A stretch of 64,000 bases of DNA from positions 494,501 through 558,500 of the forward strand of contig JARHVA010003525.1 in assembly GCA_037957365.1 (NCBI GenBank), in the 5' to 3' direction. Shown here in pieces: positions 13,050-26,164 of this stretch. Origin of the DNA: Torreya grandis. Lineage: Eukaryota; Streptophyta; Pinopsida; Cupressales; Taxaceae. Each line of letters begins with the position of its first letter. Position 1 is the stretch's first letter. The translations under genes and the position numbers were made by a program. The notes below the pieces were generated by a model. That model saw only the letters and a list, made by a program, of their open reading frames with translations, searched no databases and had not been told where the DNA came from.

Positions 13050-14590
13050 CTAATCATCATATGACCTACCTATATGTGATGGAATTTCCATGTCACCTTT
13101 ATACACATAGGTCTCATGTACTAGCCTCATATTTATATCCTCTTTGTCCCTCTCTCTATCACAAGAAGTCACCACTAATGGAGTCTCCCCTCCACCTATT
13201 TGATCTGTACCAACCCTCATCTCTGTATCTCCTCTCATATCAATAACAACCTATTGCATAATCTCAACATCATCGACCTCTATATTCTCCACATTATAAA
13301 GTTAAATTCCTTTACCTCATATTCATATGCCTCCTTTATGCCATGTAACTACACTCCTAATCTAAGCTCTTAGACTTGTGTCCTATGGATGTCTACTCAG
13401 ACTAGAAACTAATCATTATCTCCAGGTGCATGGTATCATGTAAGTAATTTTTAGTCTCATCAACCACTATCTAGCCCACCAATCTGCATATCCATATACT
13501 TATCCAATGTTAATTAAATCTCTCATATCAATCCAAGTAACCATTTGTAACTATGTCCAGCTATGATCTACTATAGTGGGATCAATAGTGACCCCCCACT
13601 ATGCTCTCTCTGACCACCCATGAAAATATGTGAGGACCTCTTGGGATATGTTTTCTAATACCAAATTATCTCATTAGCATATCAGTGTAATATCTCTCTA
13701 TGATATAATCATGAATACCCATAATATAACACTGACTCATCATATAAACCATGTATAATTCATCTAGTGGCCACTAGAATACTATCTCTTTGTAAGGTCT
13801 CTAGTGATCTATTCATCACCTATCTCATATATCATTATCTTATAAAAGTCTAAGTATCCAAAATGTTGCCTTCATGTGTCTATGATCATATTCCATCCAT
13901 AAGCTATAGGCCCATCCTATGAACATGTAATCATTTGCTCTACTAGACTCTCCAATGTAATGTCCTCCTGACATCATACCTATAGTAATATAGAAGGACC
14001 AATATCATTCCCATCTGTGTATACCATGTGGTGTAGATCCTTGTATAAGTGTGCAAGTATGCATGGCCCCCATGAGAATCTATCTTCCATCTCCATCATA
14101 TCTCTAATAACATATAATAATATAATCAGACATAACCTCCCACTCTTATTAAGAAGTATAATGTGACTAAAAATAGCCATGAGAACCATAGCCAAAGAAT
14201 TTTTCCCTAATCGCATGAAATAATATATATCCACTCCTACCTAACTAATGGAATCAATCCATACCTTAAAATACTATACATTGTAATCTTCTATGGATCC
14301 TGACTCCAATATACCCATCTAACTCATATTGGGATCCCCAAAATATGATACATATCCTCTAATGTAACAATCATCTCAAATTTTTGTGGGTGAAATGTGA
14401 TAGTATCATTGTGCCATCTCTTAACCAATATAGTCAATAGATCCCTATCTACATAAATATCAGGTATCCACATAATATATGATAGCCTTTTAGCCTCCAA
14501 TACTCCAAACTTGTACTTAGTGAATCCTATTATCTGCTCTAATTCCCTCAGTCTCTACTCCCATATTGTCAGTACTAGTGATACATATTA
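13050..14590 (-). pseudogene. Plant mobile domain (PMD, MAIN/MAIL-like) pseudogene
   Basis: Read on the minus strand, 14350-14450 gives LVKRWHNDTITFHPQKFEM, then TLEDMYHILGIPI, the hallmark N-terminal block of the PMD (WxxxTHTFHLPxGEMTxTLxDVxxLxGLPI). Further on, 13980-14234 gives FSWGPCILAHLYKDL, matching the ISWGxAxLAxLYRxL block. Later parts (13560-13980) keep weak PMD-like spacing but many stops. PMD proteins occur as host silencing factors and as passengers of Mutator-type and gypsy elements. Its place, antisense between a Tat pol gene and an LTR start, fits the extra reading frames known in the Tat lineage. It is clearly dead. Confidence 0.7.
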
Positions 14591-15149
14591 CAAACATATC
14601 ACATTAACATAATGTTAATTCTATCTATCATCATAATAATCCATTTACCTTTACTTAAAAAATATTAAAAACATAAAAAAATATTCCTTCATATTATTTT
14701 TTGGCAATTCAACACTTCTTGCCTATCTATTCATTTTCTAACTTAACCCTTTTCTTCTAAACCTAGAGTTTTCACTACTTCCTTTCACGTTTTCATAATC
14801 ACTTTTCTCAAATTTTAACTTAACATCTTCTATTTCACATTTACAACATCTTTTATATTACTTTAATTTTTTTTTTCTATCTATATCTTTAATTCCACTT
14901 CTATGTCTTTCAATTTTGCAATTTCCCTAACTAAATCCCCTTATGGACAATTTTTCTACCCTATTTTATGAGTTCAAAACTCATTTTCATGATTTCACAA
15001 CTATGAATTACAAATTTCCAATCCCTATTTCATTTTCTACCTCAATGATTTCACATCCTTGACTTGTGATTTTGTTATCAAGTTCAACAATTTCACCATT
15101 TGGCCTAATGAATTTACAACTTTCATTACCAAATTTACAAATGTCCAAA

Positions 15150-15341
15150 CTACAAATTTGTTACAATTAAATTTAACCCATAATAAATAAAATTAAAAAA
15201 AAAATAAGGCATGGAATTTAAATTACTAGAGGCCCACTCCTCTTTAGTCTCTGGTATCTCCTCATGTGCTCTTGGTAGTATTGGTGGTGTGGAATATGGT
15301 CCATTTTCCTCCAAAGCCTCAGAACAAATATACTCAATCAA
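15150..15341 (-). pseudogene. Coding-like segment upstream of the PMD pseudogene
   Basis: A 63-codon open segment starts ICSEALEENGPYSTPPIL and is richer in Glu and Pro than the AT-rich surroundings, so it looks like real former coding sequence. It lies about 560 bp upstream of the recognisable PMD and may be its N-terminal part or exon. I do not recognise a domain. Confidence 0.3.
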
Positions 15342-15977
15342 TTTATACTAACAAATCACTCTAAAAATCAATATGAAAAAATTAATTTCTTGAAAATCAT
15401 TCTTCTATTTATATTCCCCCCATTTCAAATATTTTCCCACATCTCTTCATTTAATTCATTTTTCATCCAATTTTAGGAAAATCTAAATGAAAACATTATT
15501 AATCTATATTAGTTGCTTACAGCTATTAGTTTCATAATTTTTTCACTAAAATTTGAAAATTTATATTTTCCCATTTTTGGATCTATAACTTACCATCATT
15601 AGGATATATCATTCCCACGTACACTCGCATGACCCCTACATCATGATCCTTAATTAAGCATGTAATCTTTAAATGATGAAATATTCTTTTACCAATCAAT
15701 ACTGTAGTTTTAACAACTAGGGGTAACTTATTTACATATACCATAATCTTGAAAGTTTGATGTTGATTCTAACAATTTGATTTATTGATGGTCCAAAGTG
15801 CTTCATAATTTCTTCTCTTTCATTCATTTCAAGAATTTTTATGTTTTCTCACACAAACCCTCGAGGGGCATCATCACATTCATTCTGATTCATTTGGAGA
15901 ATTTTTTTCTTCTTATTCATCAACACTCTACTTCTTTTACTATTCTTTGAAAAATTATTTCTTCACAACATCATTTT

Positions 15978-15990
15978 AAAGATGGGAAAA
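15978..15990 (+). other. Polypurine tract
   Basis: AAAGATGGGAAAA lies directly before a TGTAGACACC sequence that looks like an LTR start. This tract-plus-TG junction is what primes plus-strand synthesis in LTR elements. Its orientation matches gypsy-1. Confidence 0.55.
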
Positions 15991-17000
15991 TGTAGACACC
16001 TAAACTACATTTAGTGTTGAAATGTACATAAAATCTACTAATTCTTCTTCTTAAATTTGAATATAAACTAACATCATTTCCATCCTTATTTAAATGATTA
16101 AATAATCAAATTTAATCAATTGTGCACACTTTTAATCTAAATTTAGTTATTAAATCTATATTTTATACCTCACCCAACATCTTCCACCTTTATCTCCCTC
16201 ACATGTTGACTCACCCCAACTAATCCCATAATATCTGTAACTACCCTTGAGTCATCTCTTGAGTTATCAAAAAGTTTGACCCATTCTTGGTGACTTAGTT
16301 AATCATCTCCATGTTTCTCTCAACCATTTGAAATGGTCATCAACCTCATGGATGAGGATTCACTAACCACTAAAAATTATTTGGAATATTTAAATAACCC
16401 TTCACTATTTGATATTTCCTCTAAAAACATATAAAGTAGGCATGAAATCCATCACTTTCATCATCCCAACTTATACTACTTAAGTGATATAAAATTCATA
16501 AGCAAATCAAAAGTGAATCAAATCCATCAAAAAGAATTTTTGCATCAAAATACTGGCCATTTTACCTTGCATTAGAAGAGTGAGAAGCCATAATTCAAAG
16601 AGAGCTAATCAAATTCACATCACAATGTAAGAAGCTTTTTGGTACTAAGGTACAAGTTTGTGTTATTTATTTTATTTGTATCTCTATCTTAGGTTGAGTT
16701 AGTTTAGATTAATATTTCATTGCTTAATTTACATTTCTATATTTCCTTTAATACAACTAGACTAGAATATGATTAAGATGAGAGGTGATGAGAGAAGGCA
16801 AGATAATATGAGGTAAGCTAATAATGTACAAGTCAAGGGGATAAGACTATAATGTACAAGGAAATATGATATAGGCAAGGATATATAAGATGATGTATAG
16901 GATACCTATATATCCATGTATATGATTATGTGAAATACTGACTTAGCTCACAAACAACACTATTCTTTCATAACACACACCAAATCAAGAAAAAAAAACC
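15991..17000 (+). repeat. Probable 3' LTR of gypsy-1 (right end uncertain)
   Basis: The left end TGTAGACACC follows a polypurine tract. No second copy was found in the window to define length or divergence, so the right end is a guess. The sequence holds no coding potential. Confidence 0.4.
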
Positions 17001-20000
17001 TAAGATTAGTAAATTGATTTGGGAGTGTAACATGACACTTTTCCCACCTTATAAATTCAAGGGAGAGGTGCTATATTGGTGCCCTATTATATAATCTTCC
17101 AAGCCACTCTACTTATTTTTACCTTATGAGCCACTTAAGGAATGCTATTTCCTTGATAGTAGAGTGCCTATTTTAATTAAAGGTCTTAATCTAGGCTATA
17201 CATTTTTTCTAGGGGCATCACTAAGATACACAAGGCATGTTGGGCCAAAATATATATAGGGTGATGTCTAATGATTGGGTCAGAGAGTTAACTCCTCACA
17301 TTCACATGATCCTATATGGGGTCTCCCATTTGGCCTAATGAAATTTGTCCCTAGTTTTAATACTCAACTAGAACATGGAGTGTGGTAGACTATGTGGTGA
17401 TGAAATACACATCACTAACCCCTAAAATTAATTACAAATTCAAAGGGATAAAATCCACATCATGTTTCTCCATACAAAAAATATAATGGGGAGGGTTTAT
17501 TAATGTTTTTTAATCCTATAGGATTTATTCTAGGGATGCAGGGAGGAGAGCATATAACATTGTAGCCATTAGGTAACACTTAGGCAAGAAAAAAAAATTA
17601 TTAATTGATTAATTTGTATGTTTGGTAATAAAATATAATCAAGGAAGATAAAAAGTGATAAGAATCAATTTTTTAAACCACATCTTCGATTGATGGCCTA
17701 CAAGCAAATAGGTTAGTGGTTTTGAGTGTGGCCTTCAAATGATCATCTTGTAGTAACACTATTGAAAGTCTTAAAAGTAGGATAAGAATACCACTAGATT
17801 TGATAAAGTTACCTCTCTAAAAATCAAAATAAAAGGTTAGTTTAAATAAAAAAGTTTCAATAAAAACATTAGTAAAAAAGTCATGAATTTGAACACTAAA
17901 AATATTTGAATGCAACATCAAGATGTAGGGTAAAGGAGAAACACCTTTTTAAAGCTCAAGGGGTATAGGACCTTATGGGGTCTGGGTGTAAATTAATTTG
18001 TGCACTCCCTATCATGGTATAGGTCAGGGTCAAGGGGATGAACTCTTAATACCAAAAGTAATTTGAGGCTTACAAGGTGCTTGGAATGGCTCAAAATTCA
18101 CTATTTTTTTCTAAAAATAATAATTTGAATTCAAAATGAAGGTTATGAGTTTGAAATGGTTTCTTTAACATACATGTTCCTACATGTGATAAATTTAACC
18201 CTCTTTTTTCTTGTTATTTTGGTAATTTTATCAAACTAAAATGACTAAAAATGACAAGACTATAATAATGATACTTCAAATGATCGATGACATATAATAT
18301 ATGAATAACCAAAATAAATAAATAACCAATCGATAATGAAAAATTCACATTCAATAAATTTTATAATGACACATTTAGTGTATCTCTTTATAGACTTAAT
18401 ATTATAATGAGATGACTAGATTAACAATACCTTTTAATTATTCTATTATATCATTTTTATCTAACATAACTATTAACATGGCCCAAGGGTTATGACACTC
18501 AACTCATGGGGTATGAAATTTGGCTAAATAAGTATGACTGAATAAGAATCTTATTAATATGAAACATTGATATCTATATCGATATCAAGTTAAATATAAT
18601 ATCTAAAACTAGATGTAAACTAAATGTCTCAAAGAAAGAGAGGCTTTAATAGGTTTAAAGTTTGAAACTTGATAGCATTACTTACTACTTACCAAAGATA
18701 GGGGTATATTCACATGGAATTGACACCATTTCACCTAATTTATTGATCAAATGCCTATTTTGATCAATTTACCTTTACTATCATCCTCCCAACATGTGGC
18801 ACGTAAATTATTGGATAAAATAGTGAAATGGTGTATGGACTATCCTTGGATATCAAACAAATTAAAAAATAAAACATTTACAATATGTCATGCCTATGCA
18901 AGTTGTAAGTGATTAGAATAAGGTATGGATATACATCAAGACATAATTGAAATTAGGCTTTTTAGAAGATGTTGTAGGGCCCTCATATGCAAAGTTTGAA
19001 GACAAACACAATTCTCTTAAACTATTTGATAGAATGTCTCAAAATATTATGTAAGAAAATGCCAAATACATGAACTATTTGACATAATTACATAAATAAA
19101 TGCGGTTTTTAGAATTTTATGACTATAAGATATGGAAGGAATGGGAATCTTGATAAGGATAGGAACTTTTAAATCCATTGAAATTGTTAGGTATAAAGTG
19201 TCATTTTGATACAAATCTTTTTCCAAATAATATTTTCCAATTAGATATTAATAAAGGATCACAGTCAGTATTTATTATGTTAACTATGGAGAGGTACTGA
19301 ATGTATACATTCAAAAAATATTAATTATCAAGACTTGAAGCTGAGTAATGTGGTTTTAAATGTAAATTAAAATATATGTGATTTTGGGCTTACATGGGCT
19401 ACATCATAGAGATGTTTTTTTAATGGGATATGTAATTAATTATTGGAATTGAGTATCAAAACTAAGAAATGTTATGATAAATCATTGGTTTTTATAACTA
19501 GTCCAATATTATAAAAGTGTGTAAGTCATAGGACCAAAATCACTGATTTCATAAAAACATAGTTTTTACTTTGTGGAATGTGTGCCAGATAATGATAGTT
19601 TGGAAGTGACTATACATGGATAGTTTCAAGTTTTGTGGGGACCTATACACATAAAAATAACATAAGGGAAAAAGTAAATTATAAATTAGCTGATCATCAA
19701 ATTAAATATGAGTTATAATTAAATTTAGCATGTGTTTCAACACACCCTGATAAATAAACTATGCAAATAAATACACTCGACCAAATGAGATAAGAGTAAG
19801 ATTCAACCAACTTATAATAGCCTATAAGTTAATCAAAATAAAAATTTGTCTTGATAAGCTCATCTAAGACACATATTTATATATTCTATACTTAGGATCA
19901 CCATTATATTGTATATGCAGAAAGGAAACAAAACTAGAATGTGTAATTCAACCAAAATCCCTTTGTAATATCAGAAAAAATGAAATTTTAGGCTGCCAAT

Positions 20001-21379
20001 TCTCCTTATTTCAGACTTGAAATATTGAATAATCGCACTCAAGATATAATAATTTTATCATAAGAGGAGGTATCCCACCATGGTCGCCAAATATAAGATG
20101 GTAATTTTGAGTAATAAGATATGGATATGCAATTATATCAAAAATTACTCAAAACACCAATCTACTTTAAAATTTAGAGCTAATAAAATTACAATGAAAA
20201 AAAATAAAGCACTCATATCATCATTATAACCTAAATATAAATGCTCTAAATCAAATTTAAAAAAAAAAGAGACTAAATTATTATAGATGGAGGATTTTTA
20301 CCATAGACTCATATTTTTGACAACATATATTGTCTTGAATCTTGGCAATGGATAATATGGATTGGCTTATGATATTAGCATGGTGAATCCTTGATTAGTT
20401 ATAGAATTAGAAGATAATATATTTCATAGTTGGTATCAATGGAGGATGAGCATGGTTTAAATAGAGAAGATGGAGGGAATTAAGGTGGATTAAAAATTTG
20501 AAATAAGTCTCTAGAATTGGAAGATTCTATAGAGGAGGGATAGGATAGTGGAGGATTTTAGAATTAGAGAATTATAGAATCCATTAGGGGGATTAATGAT
20601 GATTAGAGGTAAGTTAAATTAATTTAGAAGAAGGGTTAGGTGATGAATAGGGGTAGGATTTTAGGAAAGCCTAGGAGTAGGTAGGTAGGTGGGTTATGGT
20701 AATTTTAAATTCCCATATAATGGATAAGTGGGGGTTAGTTGACAAATAATATGTGATTATAAGTATTAATTTATTTATGGGATCATATAAGATTGGTGTA
20801 TGAATATGAAGCATGGTGAGGGGGTCAATTTAACAAGAGGATTAGTAAGACAAATTAGATGAAATTAATGACAAGATGAAGTGAGCAAATTTAAGTGCAT
20901 ACACTCATACTTACTTGAGTCTCCCACTTCATTACTCTCATGGATAGTAGATTGTCAGATTATATATATCCCCCATTATATATAGGTTGATATGACTTGG
21001 TCTATATAAAAGGATATGATGTAAATGTTTATTTTGATTATCATCAGGGACCATGACATTATATGAACATAAGTTTTACCTTGAATCATAATATCCAAAA
21101 CTTTATTGATAACCAAAATATTACATTTGATGGCCCTCCAAAGTAATTAGGTTCACAACCTAGTGATCAACACAAATATAATATATTTAACAAACCTTTT
21201 CAATACCATTCTAAGAAGTATGTGGAAGTGAAAATGGTTTATACCACACATCCTCCTCAATCACATTATGATCACCTACTAGATGGTATTTTTGGTACCT
21301 ATACATGACATAAGCCTCATATTATTTAGAGAAATTATATTACTTTTGATGGAATTTAGATTAAAAATTATGACTCTGA
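17001..21379. other. AT-rich stretch without recognisable gene
   Basis: No domain or long frame was recognised. Minor features are a purine-rich plus strand at 20440-20700 and a sequence at 20074-20094 whose minus strand reads TTTGGCGACCATGGTGGGA. The latter resembles a gypsy primer binding site, but no matching gag or LTR was seen beside it. Confidence 0.5.
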
Positions 21380-21637
21380 TCTCCATTCTTTAGAGCATAC
21401 CTTGAGAAAAATCCTATACACAGTGTTATGATTAATAATGGTGCAAGCGAGAACATTTTCCCCATGATATTACTTATGCACTTGGGTTATACTAATCATG
21501 ATTTAAATTATTATATGGAATTAGTTAGATCATTTTATGGGACCTCACAACATGTCCTTGGTGAGATTGACTTACCTTTACATGTGGGTCCCACATATGT
21601 GGTTACTACATGGTATGTACATGGATTTAGGGGATAA
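21380..21637 (+). pseudogene. Gypsy (Tat-type) protease fragment
   Basis: The open piece from 21428 reads MINNGASENIFPM, then LMHLGYTNHDLNYY, and later GEIDLPLHVGPTYVVTTWYV. This follows the Tat protease pattern DNGASxNVCPxxxxxxLG...VLGxxxLPxxIGPxxxxxxFxVxxI. The active-site DNG or DSG is NNG, so it is inactive. No RT follows, so this is a truncated relic of another gypsy copy. Confidence 0.6.
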
Positions 21638-21722
21638 TTACTTGGACATTTACACTGCACATACATTTTATTTGAATTAAGACTCATAAAATTTTATCTG
21701 TAACATGTACATAAGATGTGGG

Positions 21723-21806
21723 CATAACATGTACGTGTTATGACCACATAATGTGTGCACATTATGAGAACTAGGCCTAGTGCCAATAACGTGCATGTGT
21801 TATTGG
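21723..21806. repeat. Cluster of short near-palindromes
   Basis: Successive near-perfect palindromes lie at 21723-21742 (CATAACATGTACGTGTTATG), 21747-21766 and 21783-21806. A perfect one, ACTAGGCCTAGT, lies at 21770-21781. Similar ATAACATGTA cores recur near 49.4 kb. Confidence 0.7.
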
Positions 21807-21859
21807 TACTATGCCTAGGGTTAAAAAATGTACATGTTACATATTCATAAAATGTATGC

Positions 21860-22780
21860 AAAAAATAAAAATAAAATAAAAAGGCCCATTCATAGAAAAA
21901 AAAAATTTATTATTAATTTTCTTCTTGTTTGACACTTCTCTTAGCTAAACCATGATCACATTTTTATTGGAGGAGATTAAAAATGCACCTAAATCACTTG
22001 ATACCTTGCCAAATTAGTCATGCCTCCATCTAGGGGAGTTAAATAATAAAAAACCAAATGTATTAAGAATATATTTTGACAAATTTTTTATTTGGAATGT
22101 TTAATTGCTAAATCCTATTTTTTTAATAGCTCGTTCCACTACAAGAGATAAGCATTCTAACTAACCTCCTAAACCTCATCCCAACCATCTAAAACCTCCA
22201 ACTAACCCTCATAACGATCCACCTAGCCATCCTAACCCTCTTATACTTCCATAAGGTCCCCAAAGTAGTCAATAGGATTTAGCTATAGATAGTGGAAAAC
22301 AAAATAGAAATTGAATAAATAATTAGGAGAATGAGGGACCCCACATCGACCAAAACCCACCACACCTTTTTGGCCAATACCTTATAGTCCATATGATGTA
22401 AATTTAACTCATTAACAAGTCAAATTGATAGATGGACATCATATAGGGATAAATTTAGGTATTACTATGCTAAAAAATTATTAACATATGAGATGAAGGG
22501 AAAATATATATCAAAAGACCTCATTTGTGCCTTATTCATCAACCCAAGAACCAATGCACCTTTTCCACTAACCACTAAACCTTTCCCAATCCACCAATTC
22601 CAATACAATTGAATTAAAAATAATTTCTAAGACTAATTTTGGATGACATTTGATTACGCATTATGTAAAAAACTATGATGTCCCATTATGTTTTTTGACT
22701 AAAATCTACTATGAGTTTGTCCTTAATGATATTCTCAACTATTTTGACTATGCTGAGTTTAGGAGTGAGGGAAAGGCTTT
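21860..22780. other. AT-rich stretch, nothing recognised
   Basis: It includes a CCTAACC-like C-rich run at 22160-22260 that is repetitive but not a telomere array. No gene was identified. Confidence 0.5.
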
Positions 22781-23382
22781 ATAAAAGATTGATTAGGTGT
22801 ATGACATGCACCCAATTAGCCTGAAAATATCCCTACCCAAAATCCACTTCATCCCAAGATCCACTCTAAGATGAAGGAATTCATGGAGATTAACACTTTT
22901 CATGTGCTTACTAATACACTCATTCAACATACGAGTGGGGTTTTTGAGACTGATTCTATAAATACTCCATTTAGTGTGCATAATTTAATTCAATATTAAA
23001 TATTTTATGGTGCTATATGCACTGGACCTTTGTATGATGATGGTGATGCTTCTAAGGTATTAGATGATATAAACATGAGCGATGAATTTTTGTCATGTTT
23101 GTTTGGTATGCACATGTCAATCACCACACACATGCAAGTATATTTTATATAAATTCCATGTTAAATTTAATTTATATTTGTATTTAATTATTTAATAATT
23201 AATTTACACATAAATTGAATAATATATATGTAATTTTTATGTTATAGAAGGAGATAGTGCCTACATATTTATTTTAAGATCTATCTTGTGGACCATCCAC
23301 TACTTCAGCTATCGATGTTACTAGGCCACGATTTATGTATACAAAGGTAAAATTTTGAGTTAATATTATAGTTTATGTACAT

Positions 23383-23432
<50 letters not shown>

Positions 23433-24480
23433 TCTTGACTAATAATCACACATTTTTAAATTAAAATTTAAATGACAGTGATGTGAATACAAATTATATG
23501 TGTGAGATGTGTTGAAAGATATAGAGAGAAAATTTGTAACCTAATAGTGATCAACCATTTAGATAGTCTCCTTCAATGTCTAATGATTTATTTCTCATTA
23601 TTTTTCAAAATATATTCTTCCTCCTATTTATTATAATCATATAGTTTGTGTTCCTTCACCTTTTCAAACTTATTTTAATGCTTTAGATTTTATTGATTAC
23701 CATATCTTAATCACAGTGATTCTTAAAATTACTCAATATTTTCATTACTACCTATAGTACCACTACTTATCTTCTAGATCATCAAGTTTGATTCCTTATG
23801 TGAATCATGCATGCTATGCAATAGCTTAAGCCCTATAGAAAACTAAGTGAAGTTGTTTTTTCAGTTGATGATTATAGTAGACACTCCTATATCTCTATGA
23901 GTAGAGATAAACACATGCATTTTTGATACAATGTCATCTATACATGCACTCACTAAGGTACATGTTAACTTGTAATTTTGAATTGTAAAAATAGTTTTGT
24001 TTTAATAATTTTACTACACACTTGGGAAAATATAGCTTATGTGAATTTATTATCTATGTAGATTTTTTCATATGACATATGATAGTCCTAGCATTTAAAT
24101 AATTAGTAGGGTACCTTGGCATGTTTCTTACCCATTTCACATGCATGTTCATGTGCCTCAACTTGTCACTAACCCTATTGAGTATCAAGCATAGATTGAG
24201 CATAACCATGAGATTACAATAAGTACATATTTATATTATTTTAATATTTTAGTTTAAAATTAATTTCTAAACTTAGTTCCATGTATAGTATGTAAATTTT
24301 ATAATAATATTTTTATTATAATAGGTTCAACTAAAGGTGAACTATGAGTGTAAAAGGACCCACAACTGGACCTTGGAGGAATCCAAGGTATTTGAGGGAT
24401 CTCCATATATGAGTAAGGCATCCCAAGGAGAGTATTTTTTTAAGAAGGCAAAGAGAGGGAGACTATTTGATGAGTAGGAT
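22781..24480 (+). other. Unrecognised coding-like fragments
   Basis: Two stretches read like former protein on the plus strand. About 22855-23130 contains MKEFMEINTFHVLTNTLIQ and then GPLYDDGDASKVLDDINMSD. About 24325-24480 contains HNWTLEESKVFEGSPYMS. A TA microsatellite lies between them. Spacing could suggest exons of a decayed gene, but I recognise no family and cannot link the pieces. Confidence 0.25.
23386..23430. repeat. (TA)n microsatellite
   Basis: About 22 TA units. Confidence 0.97.
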
Positions 24481-24702
24481 GTCTTAGATGATGTAATTTT
24501 TTATATGCCTATATGGAAATGTACTTGTTTTTAGCATTCTATGTGTATAAGACATTCACTCAACATTTGATTATGTTGTTATATGATGTAATTTTTTATA
24601 CACCTATATGGAAATGTATGTGTTATTTTAATTGTGTACCTATATGGAATTCATCCAACATTATATTATGTTCTTATTATGTATGCCTTTATGGCTTTTA
24701 TG

Positions 24703-24765
24703 GACACACACAGACACATGTGCACATGCGCAACATAGACACACATGCACACATGCACACACATA
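24703..24765. repeat. CA/ACATG-rich low-complexity run
   Basis: Imperfect repeats of CACA and CATGCACA. Confidence 0.8.
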
Positions 24766-24769
24766 TGTT

Positions 24770-26160
24770 CACATTTTGTGATGATAATATATCCCATATA
24801 ATTTGACTCACATTATTATTTCAAAACTAAATTTGATGGTTGTGTGGCCATATTTATATATAACCATCTTTAATATTTCCTTCATTTAATTTATTAATGC
24901 TAAATTATAATCTTTAAATATGTGTTGCAATTAAAACTATATTGAAGAAACAAGTATAATGTTTTCAGATATAAGAGTCATATATTACTATGAATTAACT
25001 ATCATGTTGGGCTATATCATTTATCATTATTCTAATGTGGATACCCTTACTACACTGGTTTAATATCATTTGAGACTTGATATTCATATTTTATAAATTA
25101 ATTAAATTTATAGACATATCACATTTCTATTATAAGTAATTTATTGAAACAAACAATGAAATACTCATTTCTTGCATACCTTATTCATATACCCTTATAA
25201 ATTTTACTTGTGCATGTTTTATAAGCGGTTATGTTATACCTCCTCCTTTGGGATGTTCTCTCTTTTGAGATACTTTAAATTACTATTTAGAAACTCTTCT
25301 TTGGCCCTTTGAAGTAGTGTAAGATTGGATTCTCATGTATCTCAAGTTATTATAATATTTTTGTGGTTATATGTATTTTGTAATTATCCCTCTCCACTAC
25401 ACACATCTTGGCCATTTGGCATTTCTATGTCACTTGAGACAACTATTTCTTCACCATTCGATAAATATCCATGCTCATCTTCACTTGGTTGCATTTCAAG
25501 TTCAAAATATTTATCCTCTAAATCAGATCTAAACATGTTATTTTGACTCAAAATCAACACAATGATTACATTTTATAGTTTATTATCATTCAATGCATTT
25601 GGATTCTTTTTGTTACCTCTAATAAAGGCTACTACTTTCATTGAAAGCTCCTTATCTGAAGATTAAAATAATGGGTTTAAATAGACTTAGGATTTTTGAT
25701 ATCATAAAAAAAATCTATTTTGGGTTATTATCATTGAGTATTTATAATAAAATATTAATATATATGATTATATTTCATCACATGATTAAAAATAGTGAAA
25801 ATTAATTTAAACATATTAAAATTGTGCCCACACATAGACATATACATACATATACCTAAGATATAAAAATCATAAGTATATACACATTTAGGTAAAATTT
25901 GTATAGATATGGATAAAACACATTCAATAAGTTAGATTTGTAACCCTCCAATATGAATCAATAGAAAAATCATAATAATATATAACACATAAACTAGTGT
26001 AGGTACAATAGAATTTTGGTACATTAAAAAAAAACAATTTAGTTCTACCTCAATATATAATTATTAACCTAGATTAATGTAATAATTATATGGGGTGATT
26101 CAGTATCTAATTAATAAATGTGTTTCATGTATATGTACATACTTACTATATTCATGGTCC
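24770..26160. other. AT-rich stretch, nothing recognised
   Basis: No gene, repeat boundary or element terminus was identified. Confidence 0.5.
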
Positions 26161-26164
26161 CTCA

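Noticed and set aside
20074..20094. Primer binding site of another minus-strand gypsy (TTTGGCGACC motif)
   Set aside because: No LTR pair, gag or pol could be seen next to it, so the motif alone is too weak.
22160..22260. Interstitial telomere-like CCTAACC repeats
   Set aside because: The run is irregular and lacks the plant CCCTAAA unit in tandem.
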